64,000 bases of DNA from Ligula intestinalis. Taxonomy: Eukaryota > Platyhelminthes > Cestoda > Diphyllobothriidea > Diphyllobothriidae. Positions within the stretch are counted from its first letter, which is position 1, and each line of letters starts with the position of its first letter. The position numbers and the translations under genes were made by a program. Positions 56,601-62,319 of the stretch are shown here, piece by piece. Below the pieces are notes generated by a model. That model ran no database searches. It saw only the letters and a list, made by a program, of their open reading frames with translations, and was not told the origin of the DNA. Location of the stretch: NCBI GenBank assembly GCA_036362985.1, contig JAYGXS010000002.1, positions 10,705,731 through 10,769,730 on the forward strand, read 5' to 3'.

Positions 56601-59600
56601 GAAGCGGTAAAGTAGCCTAATTGTTGGTTACCCATCGTGTTTACAAGTGACGGATAGTAGAACGGCCTTCAGCGAAAAAGCAATCGCGAATCAGCAGCGA
56701 TAATGTTACTAGGTCGGGGAAAGCGCAGGTCTGGCAAGTCGAGCGTTAACCGCTATTAAATAAGTTTGTACGTGCTATCGCTATCTTGTGGTCAGGTTTT
56801 TGAGCCAAAGCGCTATAGGGGACAACCGCGAGGAAAAATACAATCCGAGCAGCTAGTAAGGACCCGCTTGCAATCGTAGTTCCCAAGAAAACTCATGAAA
56901 ATTACAGTATTACGATCATCGCTACGTTTTCTGCGCGAACCGATGCGCTCCACAAGTTTGGTGCAGTGATGTGGGCGAATAGTGTGTGAGCTGGACTAAT
57001 AAACCAGGAGAGGACTCTTGGTATTGAATGCTGGAATATGTGAACGATTATGGCCCCCAGTACTCAAAGTCCGACGGCGCGCAGTCTTCATCAGTATAAC
57101 GTGCATGTATGTCTGAAGTCCGGAACTCCAACTCAGGTGTCCGAGAAATGAAAATCCCGAGAGTTAACTCCTACTTTACTGTGTATCACAGCGGCCCACG
57201 CAACTCTTCTGGTTGTGGCTATCACCAGCTTAATACAAGAAAAATGTGCACTATTTGCATCTGAATCAGTCAATGACTGGATGTCTTAAATGCGACTGAG
57301 GGGTCACTTGGTAGATATCTGTCTTCTCCGTGTACAAAAAAAAACATTCACTGCCGAACCGCGCGATAACGAGACCTTGGACTCAAAGCTACAAGAGTTA
57401 GTTGGAAGCATATTTCACCATGTCCTGCTGATTGCTGCCAGAGAGGGGAATGGCCGACCTGAAATCGGCAACTCTTCACACACTCACCTTACTGGTCATT
57501 TTGGGCTTGGCTCTCGATGCTTACTTTGACTGCCAGCATCGAGATAAACACCCCTTGGCCTGGCATTTAAAAAATGGACATACAGCCAGTCAAATTGACT
57601 ACATTCTAGTTACCACAAGGTTCCGTATCTGGGTTTACGATAGCAGACTGATGCGTGGTGCCGATACGGTAACAGCCATGAATCTGACTATGTTCTCGTT
57701 CGCACAAGCCTGAAAGTGCGCCTCTCATCTGAACCCAAAATACCACGTACGAGGCGTCTCGCTGTGTCGCAAAAATCGGGCAGCCTAGCACTGCCGACGT
57801 CCTGAGCACAAAAATTCGGTCTCGTTTAATGATCTGGTCTCCTTATAGTCATTATTGAAGTCATTAGTCGATGGGGCAACTGAGGAAGTTTTTGGATGTA
57901 TCCAGTGACTGGATCGGCGGAAGAACCCTGCGGTTTTCTGTTCAGACGGTTTGAGCCAGGGTCCCTAATAATAATTCCGCCCGCCAACTACGTAAAATAC
58001 CGAGACTTCGACTAGGGAAAACTGAAAAAATTCTGCACTAGGAGAGGAGAAGAAGAAGAAGAAGAAGAAGAAGAAGAAGAAAAAGAAGGACGTAAAATTA
58101 ACACCCTAGTGGTTGACATTTGTGATATTCCTTAAAGTGGTGGAGCTTGCTGGTCTGATGGGGTTGCAGAACGAAGTTTTAGCCCTCTGCAAAAACGCCT
58201 TTTTCTCACACCAGGAAACCTTCTGGCATACCAGCAAAAAAGCATAGTTAACATTTGTAGATAATCCGAAAAGCAAAAATTGTTTGCGCCCTACCTGGGC
58301 CTGTGCATAGAGCGCCAGACTCTCATCATATTTGTCCTTCATATCACGCAATTCTTTGTGAAGGTGCTGATTTATGTTCTTGAGTTCATCTACCTTGCCA
58401 GCCAACATTTCGTTTGTTATACCGACCTGCAAGTAAAATAAACAGATGGCAAAACAAATGCTAGGCTCTCTTTCTCTTCGTGTTGCTGCTAAACAGAGAA
58501 TTTGAGGCAACAGCTAAGCAGTTTAAAGGCGGTCCTTGCAAAAAGAAACAGTCTAGATAAGGCTGCGATGGGGGGGGGGGGGCAGGTTAAATAAGAGCGA
58601 AGTATGTCCGGAAAATAACACATGCAATGCGCTAAGGCTTTGTTAAGGGTAGAATAGCTTAAAGTGCGCGCTATTGGAAGCAACACATAATGACAAAAAT
58701 TCAGAAAAGTGCAGTGCATAGACAGTGCGTTGAGCCACAAAAGGACGTTATGTAAGTAGCGGCAATACCTATATAATCCTGCTATCAGAGTTATCTTAAA
58801 GCGCAATACCACATTGATTTAAGTAGCAGTACAGCCTCAATCTAAGCCGGAAACCGGTAAAAAACCGACGCTTTACTAGCAATAGCTATGCGGAATAAAT
58901 TTATTATTTGGCATTAACCAATGTAGGCTTTGAAGAAGCCGAGGGAAGGGTGCGATGAGCGCGGAAAACTCACCACCTCGTGGTTACAACAATGCTAAGG
59001 ATGTAAAGCAATACGGCATTAGTGACTGTCGAGAGGTCTCGGCTCTCCAACCACAGCTGTGGTCCACTATTCACTTAACTGTCTCGATTATATACTCAGT
59101 CGTTCGGGTCACCGCGATGAATCCAATACTATAAAGCCTTACCACGCACACCAGAAAGTAATGTTTAACAGTGTTGCCACAAAGAAAACCGGTGGAGGGA
59201 CCAATTTCAGCAGAATTTAAATCCGGTTACAGGCCCGAAACCTTTATAGAGTACGCCGAGTGACAAACAAAATCCTGGCAGCTGTGTCAGGAAGTCGCCT
59301 GAGGTCGGCGAGGTACGTGTCTACGCTTTTGGTTTTTACCGTGGCTGATAAGGCAGCCAGTTGACATACTTAACAGACACACCATCAACCCAGTGTGTGC
59401 TCCGGGGCTGTTGAGTAGATTGGGAGTCACACGGCGACGGCTGCTGTTAAGCACGGTGTTGGTGTGTATCAAGGAGGACAGGCCGCGCTGTGGCGCGCGT
59501 AGACGGGTTCACCAGCCCTGTCAGCCACTGCGCATATCCCACATCAGATAAACGGTGGCTTGATGCTGGAGAGGGTGAGGTCCATGGCTCAGCGCATTGT

Positions 59601-62319
59601 CGTTAATACAATCAATCTGACGCGATTGAAGCTATCACAATGCGCTTAGAGGATTGCCAACTGACGGGATAACCCGGACTGCGTGGTCAGTCCATTGTGT
59701 ACGTTTAGTTGTTAGTTGGTTAGTAGCCCATTGTTGGATCAGGAGTCCCCATCGGAGTCCAAACTGGGTGCAGTTGGGAGACTAGAAAAGCCGCAACCTC
59801 AGCCGGCCTGAGCCAATGGTTCAAGGGGGTGAGTTGGGTGCCTAGCCGTGAACTGCAGGCGAACAGATGCTGACAGTCATAGGGAGAAACGCCGCAGCTG
59901 GGACGCCAGTTGGGTATGGACGGGCCGAGCCGGTGTTGGGACTGGCGAAGGACCACAGAGTACCCACTGCGTAGTTGAGCCAGATTATAGCGAGTGACCT
60001 CCGGAAGTTGTTGTTCTGAGGCCGCTAAGGTCTGCTACACCCATTTCTCTACGTCAGATCAACCTCCATACGTTGTGTTTTGTTGTCAAAGTAGCTGACC
60101 GACGGAGTGAGAGACACAGCGATGGCTACTTCTTAATGTGGCCTTTATGGCACTCTCCCTCAACTAGGATCCTAACCAGGTGTGACGACACGCATAGGGG
60201 CGAATTCGGCCGCGCCAGCCGCCTGCGCCTGCTCACGCCTCCGGTTTTCATGACAGTGGACTCAGGTGGGGAAGAGAACAGAGAGAGTGCGGCAGACGCC
60301 TCGCAATTCTACTACCAATTTACGCAGAATTCACCGTCCCCGCACCAAGCTGATTGGAGCATACGGTGGACATCGTTAGAATCGATGGCCTAACTGTCGG
60401 TTATTACCTGTGTCCTGGGTGTTTAGGAGAAAGTCATGAAGACCCATAATATTGTTCGGCGCGTGGGTGTGAAGAACACGCAGATATTTCGTAGAAAATA
60501 AAAACATTTGCATAAAAATTGACGTCAGCTCAAAACATATACTTTCTAACGACTTTTTTCTGATGCCATCCAGGTCGAAGGCTTTTAATATTAGTCTATC
60601 TAATAGGCTGATACAATTTCTTAATGCTAACTGTACCTTTTATTTGACATTAGTGCATCGTAGCCTCCAGCAAGCTTTTGCGAAGAGCTCAACTTTTAAA
60701 GATTCCAGTGGTAAGTTTCTTTTTCTCCTGCCTCATGGCTTTGTTCCTTGAAAGTTCTCAGGAGCCAATTCAGAGGCTTGCGTAGGCTTTCAGTACCGAT
60801 GCAACGGTTAACCCTCCCCCAGTAAGTTTATCAGTAAATATTGCCTTTTAAGGTGTTGTCAGCAGGCAAGCACCAGTTTGACCAGCCAACGAGTAGAATT
60901 CAACTTTGTGGCTATTTACGGATAGCTCTTGATGGATAGGAATTTTAGTGACATGTAAACATTTCGCCGCAGAGTTTAGCCGCAAAGAAGACTAATCCAT
61001 ATAAAAAGATACACAGAGAGCTTGTCCGGGTGATTCCGGTGGAGCTACTTGATAAAACGAGCACAATTGCAAAGGAAAAGGGGACTTTCTGGCAGAGGTG
61101 AGAAGGATATGTGGCCGGTCTAACTCCTAAACGTAGCAGTCCAGTAAATGTTTTAAAAACAACAGAGCATGAGTCAGGAGATTAGTCTCGAATTAGTTCA
61201 CAAAACACCGTTCAAAGATAAATTCAACAAACTCGCCCTAAAACCAAAAAACAGCAACCCCTGTTGAGCCTGTACCCACCTGATTCAAATTGTTCTCTAG
61301 TTCCTGGCTCCGCTTCATCAGGAGATTTAGTTGGTGTTGCTGTTGGATCAGAGCATCTGAGCGCTTGACCTGCTCATCTGAGAGATTACGGATGTAGACC
61401 ACGGCATCCGCCAACTTGCGCATACAATCGCGGAGCGCGGCGCCCTGTTCCCCGGTGCGCTAAAATATGTGAGCAGGATCAACTGATATATGAGGTTTGC
61501 GGAGGGGTAGTATAAACTAACCTAGAGCCGACTATCGGTAGCCATGGTAACTACGGAGGTGAAGGAGGGTATTAAAAAGGTCACTGGTACGTAATTAACC
61601 ATTTATAAATGCAACAGAGAGAGAGAGACAGGCAAGCAGTTATTAGGACTTCTCTTAGCACGTTGATTGGGATTCAATGTACATCAATCTCAAGAAAGCC
61701 TGGAAAAAGCGCCAGCCAATAAACCTTGCTATGGACCAAGGATGACAAATCGTTATCGATTTTTCGGAATTTTTAAAAATGCGCACTGTTTTTTACGCAT
61801 CTCCCTCACGTGTGCCAGCGTCGAAAATTTATAATAGAGTTCGTTCACATTTCCCAAACAATCTTTTCGATCAAACCCACCAAACCTCTCAGCTTATCGG
61901 GAGGGACGGGGGGTGCAGGTAGACAAAAAGCCGTCCGGAAAATAATACCAAAAAAGTAGTTCGATAGACCTAGAGGTCTGATTATGAGACTTGTCCTAAA
62001 TAGAAGACTATATGAAGATTTTGGCCGCAGTACTACTATTAAGGTTCTTAACCAAAATAGATATAGGTTTACAACTACCCATCGCTTCGGTTTAGCTTTT
62101 GACAACAGTTGCCAGCAGTGGAGTCCCGTTAACAGATCAACATGCGAGGATAGTTAATGATCAACAAAAAAAATAAAGCACGTTCAAGAGAGTGGTATGT
62201 TTAAGACGAAAGTGGATAAACTCACCTCGTTTCGCAGATTTAAATTCTCCTCTTCCAGTGCCTGGATCTTCCTGTGAATAAAGTCGATCTCATCTCGTCT
62301 GAAGTTACCACCGGTACTC
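29350..62319 (-). CDS. TRAK: TRAK/Milton mitochondrial trafficking adaptor (gene model, 5' end outside window)
   Basis: Ten exons are read on the minus strand: 62319-62226, 61459-61280, 58426-58295, 54069-53890, 49348-49158, 48623-48314, 45600-45394, 36705-36434, 30519-30265 and 29846-29350. The first four encode coiled coil of the HAP1_N type with heptads and an EEEN block, colinear with vertebrate TRAK1/2. The eighth has LIKQIEGSGILHRWQQLATP, the conserved Milton/TRAK block. TRAK proteins tie kinesin-1 and dynein-dynactin to Miro on the outer mitochondrial membrane. Phases agree from exon to exon except between 53890 and 49348, where an exon is probably missed. The visible part is about 770 residues including two polyQ tracts; human TRAK1 is about 950. 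The introns are large and packed with retroelements. Confidence 0.85.
29847..30264. other. Intron before the last TRAK exon
   Basis: Holds a G-rich patch (ggcgggtgggcggcgggtg at about 29,980) and otherwise nothing that I recognise. Confidence 0.6.
30265..30519 (-). CDS. TRAK, probable cassette exon
   Basis: The acceptor is tgtatttag at 30,520 and the donor ctccg|gtgtac is weak. The 255-bp exon (85 codons) starts and ends in phase 1, and the flanking exons join each other in the same phase, so it could be skipped without changing frame. It reads TLLLQAHHHQPSPPPHQQQ, then RDQIPRSRVFHRLAPVSSS and a Pro/Ser/His-rich stretch. I see no match to a named domain. Support is phase and composition only. 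Confidence 0.45.
31027..31103 (+). repeat. tRNA-like SINE head or tRNA pseudogene
   Basis: tagctcaatggtagagcg is a good box A region and gggttcgacttcc a box B. The acceptor stem does not pair and the anticodon arm is not clear, so this is not a working tRNA. A similar tRNA-like unit on the other strand lies at 63,825-63,895. Confidence 0.5.
32640..33060 (-). repeat. Dispersed repeat E, minus copy
   Basis: Read on the minus strand it matches 37,265-37,640: tgaggcaaatttt-gcatcc with a ggtatgtgtttagatagaga block, a ctgagctttt-ggctctttctgga hairpin module, and a stretch with catcgnncctgcacagacatct and gatcgataaatcgattgac. The order of blocks differs between the copies, so it is a mosaic. Confidence 0.6.
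33467..33760. repeat. Degenerate ATT/TTAG simple repeat
   Basis: Long stretch built from tatta, attagt and catta units (for example attattagtagtacaag, ggcattagtactattagc). It is an old, decayed microsatellite with no fixed period. Confidence 0.6.
35408..35622 (+). repeat. Dispersed repeat G, copy 1
   Basis: Colinear with 42,112-42,345: gggaatgcacctattctcat, gattactcatctcacagaaa and ggccc, then a gctgccatgatagcgcg block, a ttgg box and a tgacttgacttg block. It could be a solo LTR; the second copy has a TATA-like gaataaatac. Confidence 0.6.
35626..35684. repeat. (CT)n microsatellite
   Basis: Nearly pure CT/TC run of about 58 bases with one CCCC interruption. Confidence 0.95.
36434..36705 (-). 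CDS. TRAK: TRAK, Milton-domain exon
   Basis: The acceptor is gtcattccag at 36,706 and the donor is cacagaag|gtgagg. The exon opens APQRLQLIKQIEGSGILHRW and continues QQLATPSITSALFETPLTG. The block LQ(I/L)(V/I)K..EGS..L..WQQLA.P is conserved in TRAK1, TRAK2 and Milton and is the strongest single diagnostic in the gene. A Ser/Pro-rich tail follows. The phase is 1 base in and 1 base out. Confidence 0.85.
36977..36997. repeat. (GA)n microsatellite
   Basis: Short GA run followed by a G-rich patch. Confidence 0.85.
37020..37640 (+). repeat. Composite repeat D/E, plus copy
   Basis: 37,060-37,225 matches 27.9-28.07 kb (cgg-tcttcttgatttcgtcct and acggtggacatagtcgaaat). 37,265-37,400 and 37,445-37,640 match the minus-strand repeat at 32.64-33.06 kb. 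The module ctgagctttcgcgctctttc tggagt lies at 37,359. No protein is encoded. Confidence 0.6.
37935..37968 (-). ncRNA. Hammerhead-like core, PLE-A left arm
   Basis: The minus strand reads CTGACGA, then CGACCGGCTGGTCCGTGTC, then GAAAATTC. The stem can be drawn as GACC-GGCT-GGTC, or with the flanking CGAC/GTCG. An AATAAA lies 10 bases downstream (gaaataaaattg). Confidence 0.5.
38129..38820 (-). pseudogene. PLE-A GIY-YIG endonuclease (5'-truncated)
   Basis: The open frame 38,671-38,129 encodes 180 residues: LPYVKNVSELVERQLKKHQI, then the endonuclease VYKIPCSSCDAVYFGQTGKC with Arg in STRIQQHQ, and LSQVAVHTLKTGHKFAWENT. The GIY-YIG core residues (VYKI, YFGQTGK, R) are kept. The frame upstream (38,898-38,656) carries the linker with a frameshift. 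The RT half is absent. The family matches PLE-C at 54.3 kb. Confidence 0.82.
39109..39142 (+). ncRNA. Hammerhead-like core, PLE-A right arm
   Basis: CTGACGA, then TGACCGGTTGGTCCGTGTC, then GAAAATTC. Compared with the other arm one C of the loop is T and one flank base differs, while GACC/GGTC is kept. It is followed by cacgaaataaaattg. Confidence 0.5.
39188..42111. other. TRAK intron, nothing firm except a decayed PLE tail
   Basis: The only recognisable piece is 41,795-41,895 (minus): cctataaatgttactctccc, tgtgtctctgaatttggat and caaaacgtcaggcc, a decayed PLE-F tail. No coding exon, RNA gene or other element end is seen. Confidence 0.5.
42112..42345 (+). repeat. Dispersed repeat G, copy 2
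   Basis: Partner of 35,408-35,622. It contains a CTGATTGG box and actgaataaatac, a possible TATA box about 50 bp upstream of tgagttgcactttcttgcct. This is consistent with an LTR promoter, but unproven. Confidence 0.55.
42897..43010. repeat. Inverted tRNA-like module
   Basis: gcagcctcggtgaaattcga and tgggtttgactcccatcgag gccgc lie in inverted order around agtagagccca. This is the same design as at 3,310-3,440. It is probably a relic of two facing tRNA-derived SINE heads. Confidence 0.45.
43145..43157 (+). repeat. Putative 13-bp target-site duplication, left copy
   Basis: attagtatttatg lies just outside the PLE-B unit and recurs at 45,236-45,248 on its other side. A 13-base direct repeat at both flanks supports one insertion event for the whole inverted unit. 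About 23 bases of filler separate the left copy from the arm. Confidence 0.55.
43467..44018 (-). pseudogene. PLE-B left arm: GIY-YIG endonuclease frame (minus)
   Basis: The real PLE sequence begins at 43,952 with VFISLPFKGDNIFNTIKRRL and runs to LEHVVNLTLPW at 43,467. The first 20 or so codons of the open frame come from the centre read backwards and are not PLE protein. The endonuclease core is CVYEFTCTCGCKYIGRTQRQ with Arg in TRAKEHLP, and all core residues are intact. There is no RT, so it cannot be an autonomous protein. Confidence 0.8.
43960..44952 (+). pseudogene. PLE-B main copy: RT end plus GIY-YIG endonuclease
   Basis: The frame begins in the RT fingers/palm (FMGHLEEKVSTNLNK), is broken by one TAG at 44,026, then reads YRRYVDDVFAIVDN (motif C at 44,038-44,049) and LSFLDVHMSRKKDG. 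It continues through WKGQYLHYLSFVPIQWKRN to the endonuclease CVYEFTCTCGCKYIGRTQRQ and ends NLTLPW at 44,952. From 44,092 it is open for 286 codons. The N-terminal RT motifs are missing by truncation. Near identity with the inverted arm shows little time since insertion. Confidence 0.85.
45176..45198 (+). ncRNA. Short hammerhead-like core, PLE-B 3' UTR
   Basis: CTGAAGAGCCCTCTCGAAA: CUGAAGA and GAAA with only eight bases between them, GAG/CUC being the only pairing possible. The inverted arm carries the same module at 43,222-43,245. It may be a minimal form or a relic. Confidence 0.35.
45394..45600 (-). CDS. TRAK: TRAK, exon between coiled coil and Milton block
   Basis: The acceptor is ttttcctctcag at 45,601. 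The frame QRIAPSLSTSQTADPSTRCT follows, then RRSLILEPGTLDAITQDLAE and RRRKSLDDSSIDSRAPSAE. The donor at 394 (aacg|gtctct) is weak. I chose it because it gives the phase required by the exon at 36,705 and places the junction just before LQLIK, as in TRAKs. A stronger-looking CAG|GTACTC inside the exon would break phase. Confidence 0.65.
45601..47179. other. TRAK intron with a SINE fragment
   Basis: 46,315-46,390 (ggggagactacaatggtcat ctctgg) is a fragment of the SINE family seen at 56.03 kb. A short GT run lies at about 46,047. Otherwise nothing is recognised. Confidence 0.5.
47180..47745. repeat. Dispersed repeat A, copy 2
   Basis: Partner of 670-1,225, with the same block order over about 560 bp. 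The two copies differ by small indels and are clearly diverged. Confidence 0.7.
47777..47816. repeat. (GA)n microsatellite
   Basis: GA run interrupted by gcgcgc. It is followed at 47,866-47,945 by a short piece of repeat D (cggtggacatagtcgaaatc). Confidence 0.85.
48314..48623 (-). CDS. TRAK: TRAK, exon with acidic and Gln-rich segment
   Basis: The acceptor is ggtaccctcacag at 48,624. With the g from the previous exon it reads E-PIENAIGTARQPPSPWRRR. Next come RGLAWEENLGEIDDYVFEEE and SAQIKSQQLAQQLQNLQIKK, a short helical Gln/Leu segment. The donor GTACGT after position 48,314 gives the phase needed by the exon at 45,600. IENAIGTARQPPSPW recalls the NINQVVKQRSLTPSP-like stretch of TRAKs, only loosely. 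Confidence 0.68.
48624..49157. other. TRAK intron, nothing recognised
   Basis: AT-rich intron without element ends. Confidence 0.6.
49158..49348 (-). CDS. TRAK, Ala-rich exon
   Basis: The acceptor is ggtatcgttag at 49,349 and the donor is tactctg|gtaagt. The frame reads PPLTAATNHVTRSEGAPAAV, a run of Ala, and CTWDDATIDSSGFVSYS. The end phase fits the next exon exactly. The start phase (2) does not fit the end of the exon at 53,890 (0), so a small exon in between is missing or a border is wrong. A second open frame crosses the same DNA; I chose this one for its phase with the downstream exon. Confidence 0.6.
49698..49883. mobile_element. Tigger/pogo-type MITE (186 bp)
   Basis: Flanked by TA on both sides (49,696-49,697 and 49,884-49,885), with perfect 19-bp terminal inverted repeats CAGTGGAGTCCGGTTAATG. 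Inside are five diverged copies of a GSTTAATRYGGACA-like unit near both ends, as in pogo/Tigger elements where the transposase binds. There is no coding capacity. The element was mobilised in trans. Confidence 0.88.
49886..51117. other. TRAK intron, nothing recognised
   Basis: No element ends or coding frame. A GA/GT-rich purine patch lies at 50.89-51.06 kb. Confidence 0.5.
51118..52380 (-). pseudogene. PLE-D: degenerate RT plus GIY-YIG endonuclease
   Basis: Minus-strand order: RT motif A region SLEFKRMISLGVQSLFASMP (52,2xx), an AETGLKPGQLQELLQVCM helix, then AFYRHWVDDIFALVENPKEA (motif C at 51.92-51.96 kb). Next come PWKGQYMHFLSFVTIQRKRN (51.73 kb) and the endonuclease remnant to 51,118. 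In motif A the usual FDV reads LGV, so the catalytic Asp is lost. Many frameshifts and stops show an old copy. It is closest to PLE-B by the linker. Confidence 0.8.
52489..53345 (-). pseudogene. PLE-E: linker plus GIY-YIG endonuclease, one stop codon
   Basis: One minus frame from about 53,345 to 52,489 reads FHSFVPLNIKRNLVQGLAAR, ICSPETVEAELQQLQ and DVFIRLPFLGDATSELVRRC. The endonuclease CIYSFTCYCGSEYIGRTTRR follows, with Arg in KRVREHIP and the core intact. A single TGA near 52,820 separates LSKGETRSILSAILAHLVDT and the C-terminal tail. The RT part is truncated. It differs clearly from PLE-A/C and PLE-B, so it is a third subfamily. Confidence 0.8.
53346..53889. other. TRAK intron with a locally repeated motif
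   Basis: 53,395-53,550 and 53,725-53,830 share ggtcacgaaatt-taggacgtca, cagttgnataanaggtcacg and the caacgaggtttgcagaattt type of text. A related ttgcggaattgaatgacg lies at 50.74 kb. This is an uncharacterised short repeat with no coding sequence. Confidence 0.45.
53890..54069 (-). CDS. TRAK: TRAK, exon after the coiled coil, with polyQ
   Basis: The acceptor is cttccctactag at 54,070 and the donor is gcatct|gtaaag. It is 60 codons, phase 0 to 0: ANVRQLRRYTRKASLGG, then LYSPPDVQAGSPVAVRPMSI, AEELIQSV and six Gln (CTG repeat 53,905-53,922). Position and the M-S-I-A-E-E-L pattern match the MDSLAAEIE segment that follows the HAP1_N coiled coil in TRAKs. Confidence 0.8.
54264..55864 (+). mobile_element. 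PLE-C coding region: RT plus GIY-YIG endonuclease, open
   Basis: Open for about 533 codons from a TGA at 54,261 to TGA at 55,860, with the first ATG at 54,579. RT motifs in order: YGLTKIHKP and VSIRPIVS (54.43-54.48 kb), MVSFDVVSLFTSIPLD (motif A), IKGAPMGSSISGFLAKI (motif B), WVRYVDDTFVIV (motif C) and LPFLDVLVRR (motif D). The GIY-YIG part is VFYKIPCSCCNAVNCGQTGR with STRLREHQ. Tyr of the second motif (Y-x-G) is replaced by Asn (VNCGQTG; PLE-A keeps VYFGQTG), so nicking may be lost. The N-terminus is truncated: a full PLE protein is usually 700 or more residues. It lies in a TRAK intron, antisense to the gene. Confidence 0.88.
55929..55963 (+). ncRNA. Hammerhead-like core, PLE-C 3' UTR
   Basis: TTTGAAGACGA, then the perfect stem ACTAGC-GT-GCTAGT, then GTCGAAAATT, followed by acgcataaagttt. 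The first C of CUGANGA is T here. The stem sequence is unrelated to those of PLE-A (GACC/GGTC) and PLE-F (AATCCG/CGGATT), yet it is fully paired at the same place. Confidence 0.5.
55985..56400. mobile_element. Inverted pair of tRNA-headed SINEs
   Basis: Minus copy, about 56,215 to 56,033: box-A-like gtggctcaatgtttagga, box B ggtcgcgagttccagcc, then gccagaaatggccattccag, tctcccttgtc and gccggcaatgctatctg. Plus copy, about 56,216 to 56,400: tagtttagctcagggtatat, ggtcacgagttcgaggc, gccagaaatggctattccag and gccggcaatactatctgc. Heads face each other. Other fragments of the family lie at 46.32 and 62.93 kb. Transcription by Pol III is known for such heads but not shown here. Confidence 0.72.
56401..57040. 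other. TRAK intron, nothing recognised
   Basis: No coding or repeat boundary seen. Confidence 0.5.
57041..57740 (+). pseudogene. RTE-type endonuclease fragment, strongly decayed
   Basis: YNVHVCLSEVRNSNSGVREM and KIPRVNSY at 57.10-57.17 kb match VACLSEVRLPDSGTREIKVP of the element at 11.3 kb. QHRDKHPLAWHLKNGHTASQ and IDYILVTTRF at 57.53-57.63 kb match the SLTWYSNDGRTANQIDYILV region. The spacing is shorter because of deletions, and many stops separate the pieces. It is the same clade, probably the same family. Confidence 0.7.
58047..58091. repeat. (GAA)n microsatellite
   Basis: About 14 GAA/AAG units, ending aaaagaagg. The purine strand is on top. Confidence 0.95.
58295..58426 (-). CDS. TRAK: TRAK, HAP1_N coiled-coil exon 3
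   Basis: The acceptor is ttttacttgcag at 58,427 and the donor is gcccag|gtaggg. It is 44 codons, phase 0 to 0: VGITNEMLAGKVDELKNINQ, then HLHKELRDMKDKYDESLALY and AQAQ. This matches the EL..ELRELEDKYAECMEML pattern near the end of HAP1_N in TRAKs. This coiled coil binds kinesin heavy chain and dynein-dynactin. Confidence 0.87.
58427..59560. other. TRAK intron, nothing firm
   Basis: Includes a G13 run at about 58,570. The 107-codon minus frame at 58.5-58.8 kb has no domain I know. Confidence 0.5.
59560..60405 (+). repeat. Composite of repeats D, B and D
   Basis: 59,560-59,705 (gattgccaactgacgggata) matches 27.60-27.76 kb. 59,725-59,905 (ggatcaggagtccccatcgg, gcgaacagatgctgacagtc) is repeat B. 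60,180-60,400 resembles 47.75-47.95 kb (gcatacggtggacatcg). The shared order suggests one longer element of which each locus keeps parts. Confidence 0.55.
60406..61279. other. TRAK intron, nothing recognised
   Basis: No supported feature. Confidence 0.5.
61280..61459 (-). CDS. TRAK: TRAK, HAP1_N coiled-coil exon 2
   Basis: The acceptor is acatattttag at 61,460 and the donor is aatcag|gtgggt. It is 60 codons, phase 0 to 0: RTGEQGAALRDCMRKLADAV, then VYIRNLSDEQVKRSDALIQQ, then QHQLNLLMKRSQELENNLNQ. This aligns with the DCVKELRDAN.QI..ISEEL..K block of vertebrate TRAKs, including the DC pair and heptad spacing. Confidence 0.87.
61460..62225. other. TRAK intron with a PLE-C tail fragment
   Basis: 61,672-61,860 is listed separately. 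The rest of the intron holds a short GA run at 61,617 and nothing else that I can name. Confidence 0.6.
61672..61860 (+). pseudogene. PLE-C 3' fragment with the hairpin removed
   Basis: Matches 55,790-55,985: tcaatgtacatcaatctcaa and gaaagcctgg (end of the protein), atcgttatcgatttttcgg, acgcatctccctcacg and cgtcgaaaatttataa. The segment that in PLE-C is TTTGAAGACGAACTAGCGTG reads only TGTGCCAG here, so the CUGANGA strand and half of the stem are gone. Confidence 0.75.
62226..62319 (-). CDS. TRAK: TRAK, HAP1_N coiled-coil exon 1 of those visible
   Basis: The acceptor is tatcctatag at 62,320 and the donor is aacgag|gtgagt. After one base of a split codon it reads STGGNFRRDEIDFIHRKIQA, then LEEENLNLRNE. 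This matches the LQKKLKDLEEENVVLRSEA block of TRAK1. Earlier exons (the first HAP1_N helices) must lie upstream; none was found between here and 64,000. Confidence 0.85.

Noticed and set aside
61810..61850. Hammerhead-like core in the PLE-C fragment
   Set aside because: Only the GAAA side remains; the CUGANGA strand and half the stem are deleted.
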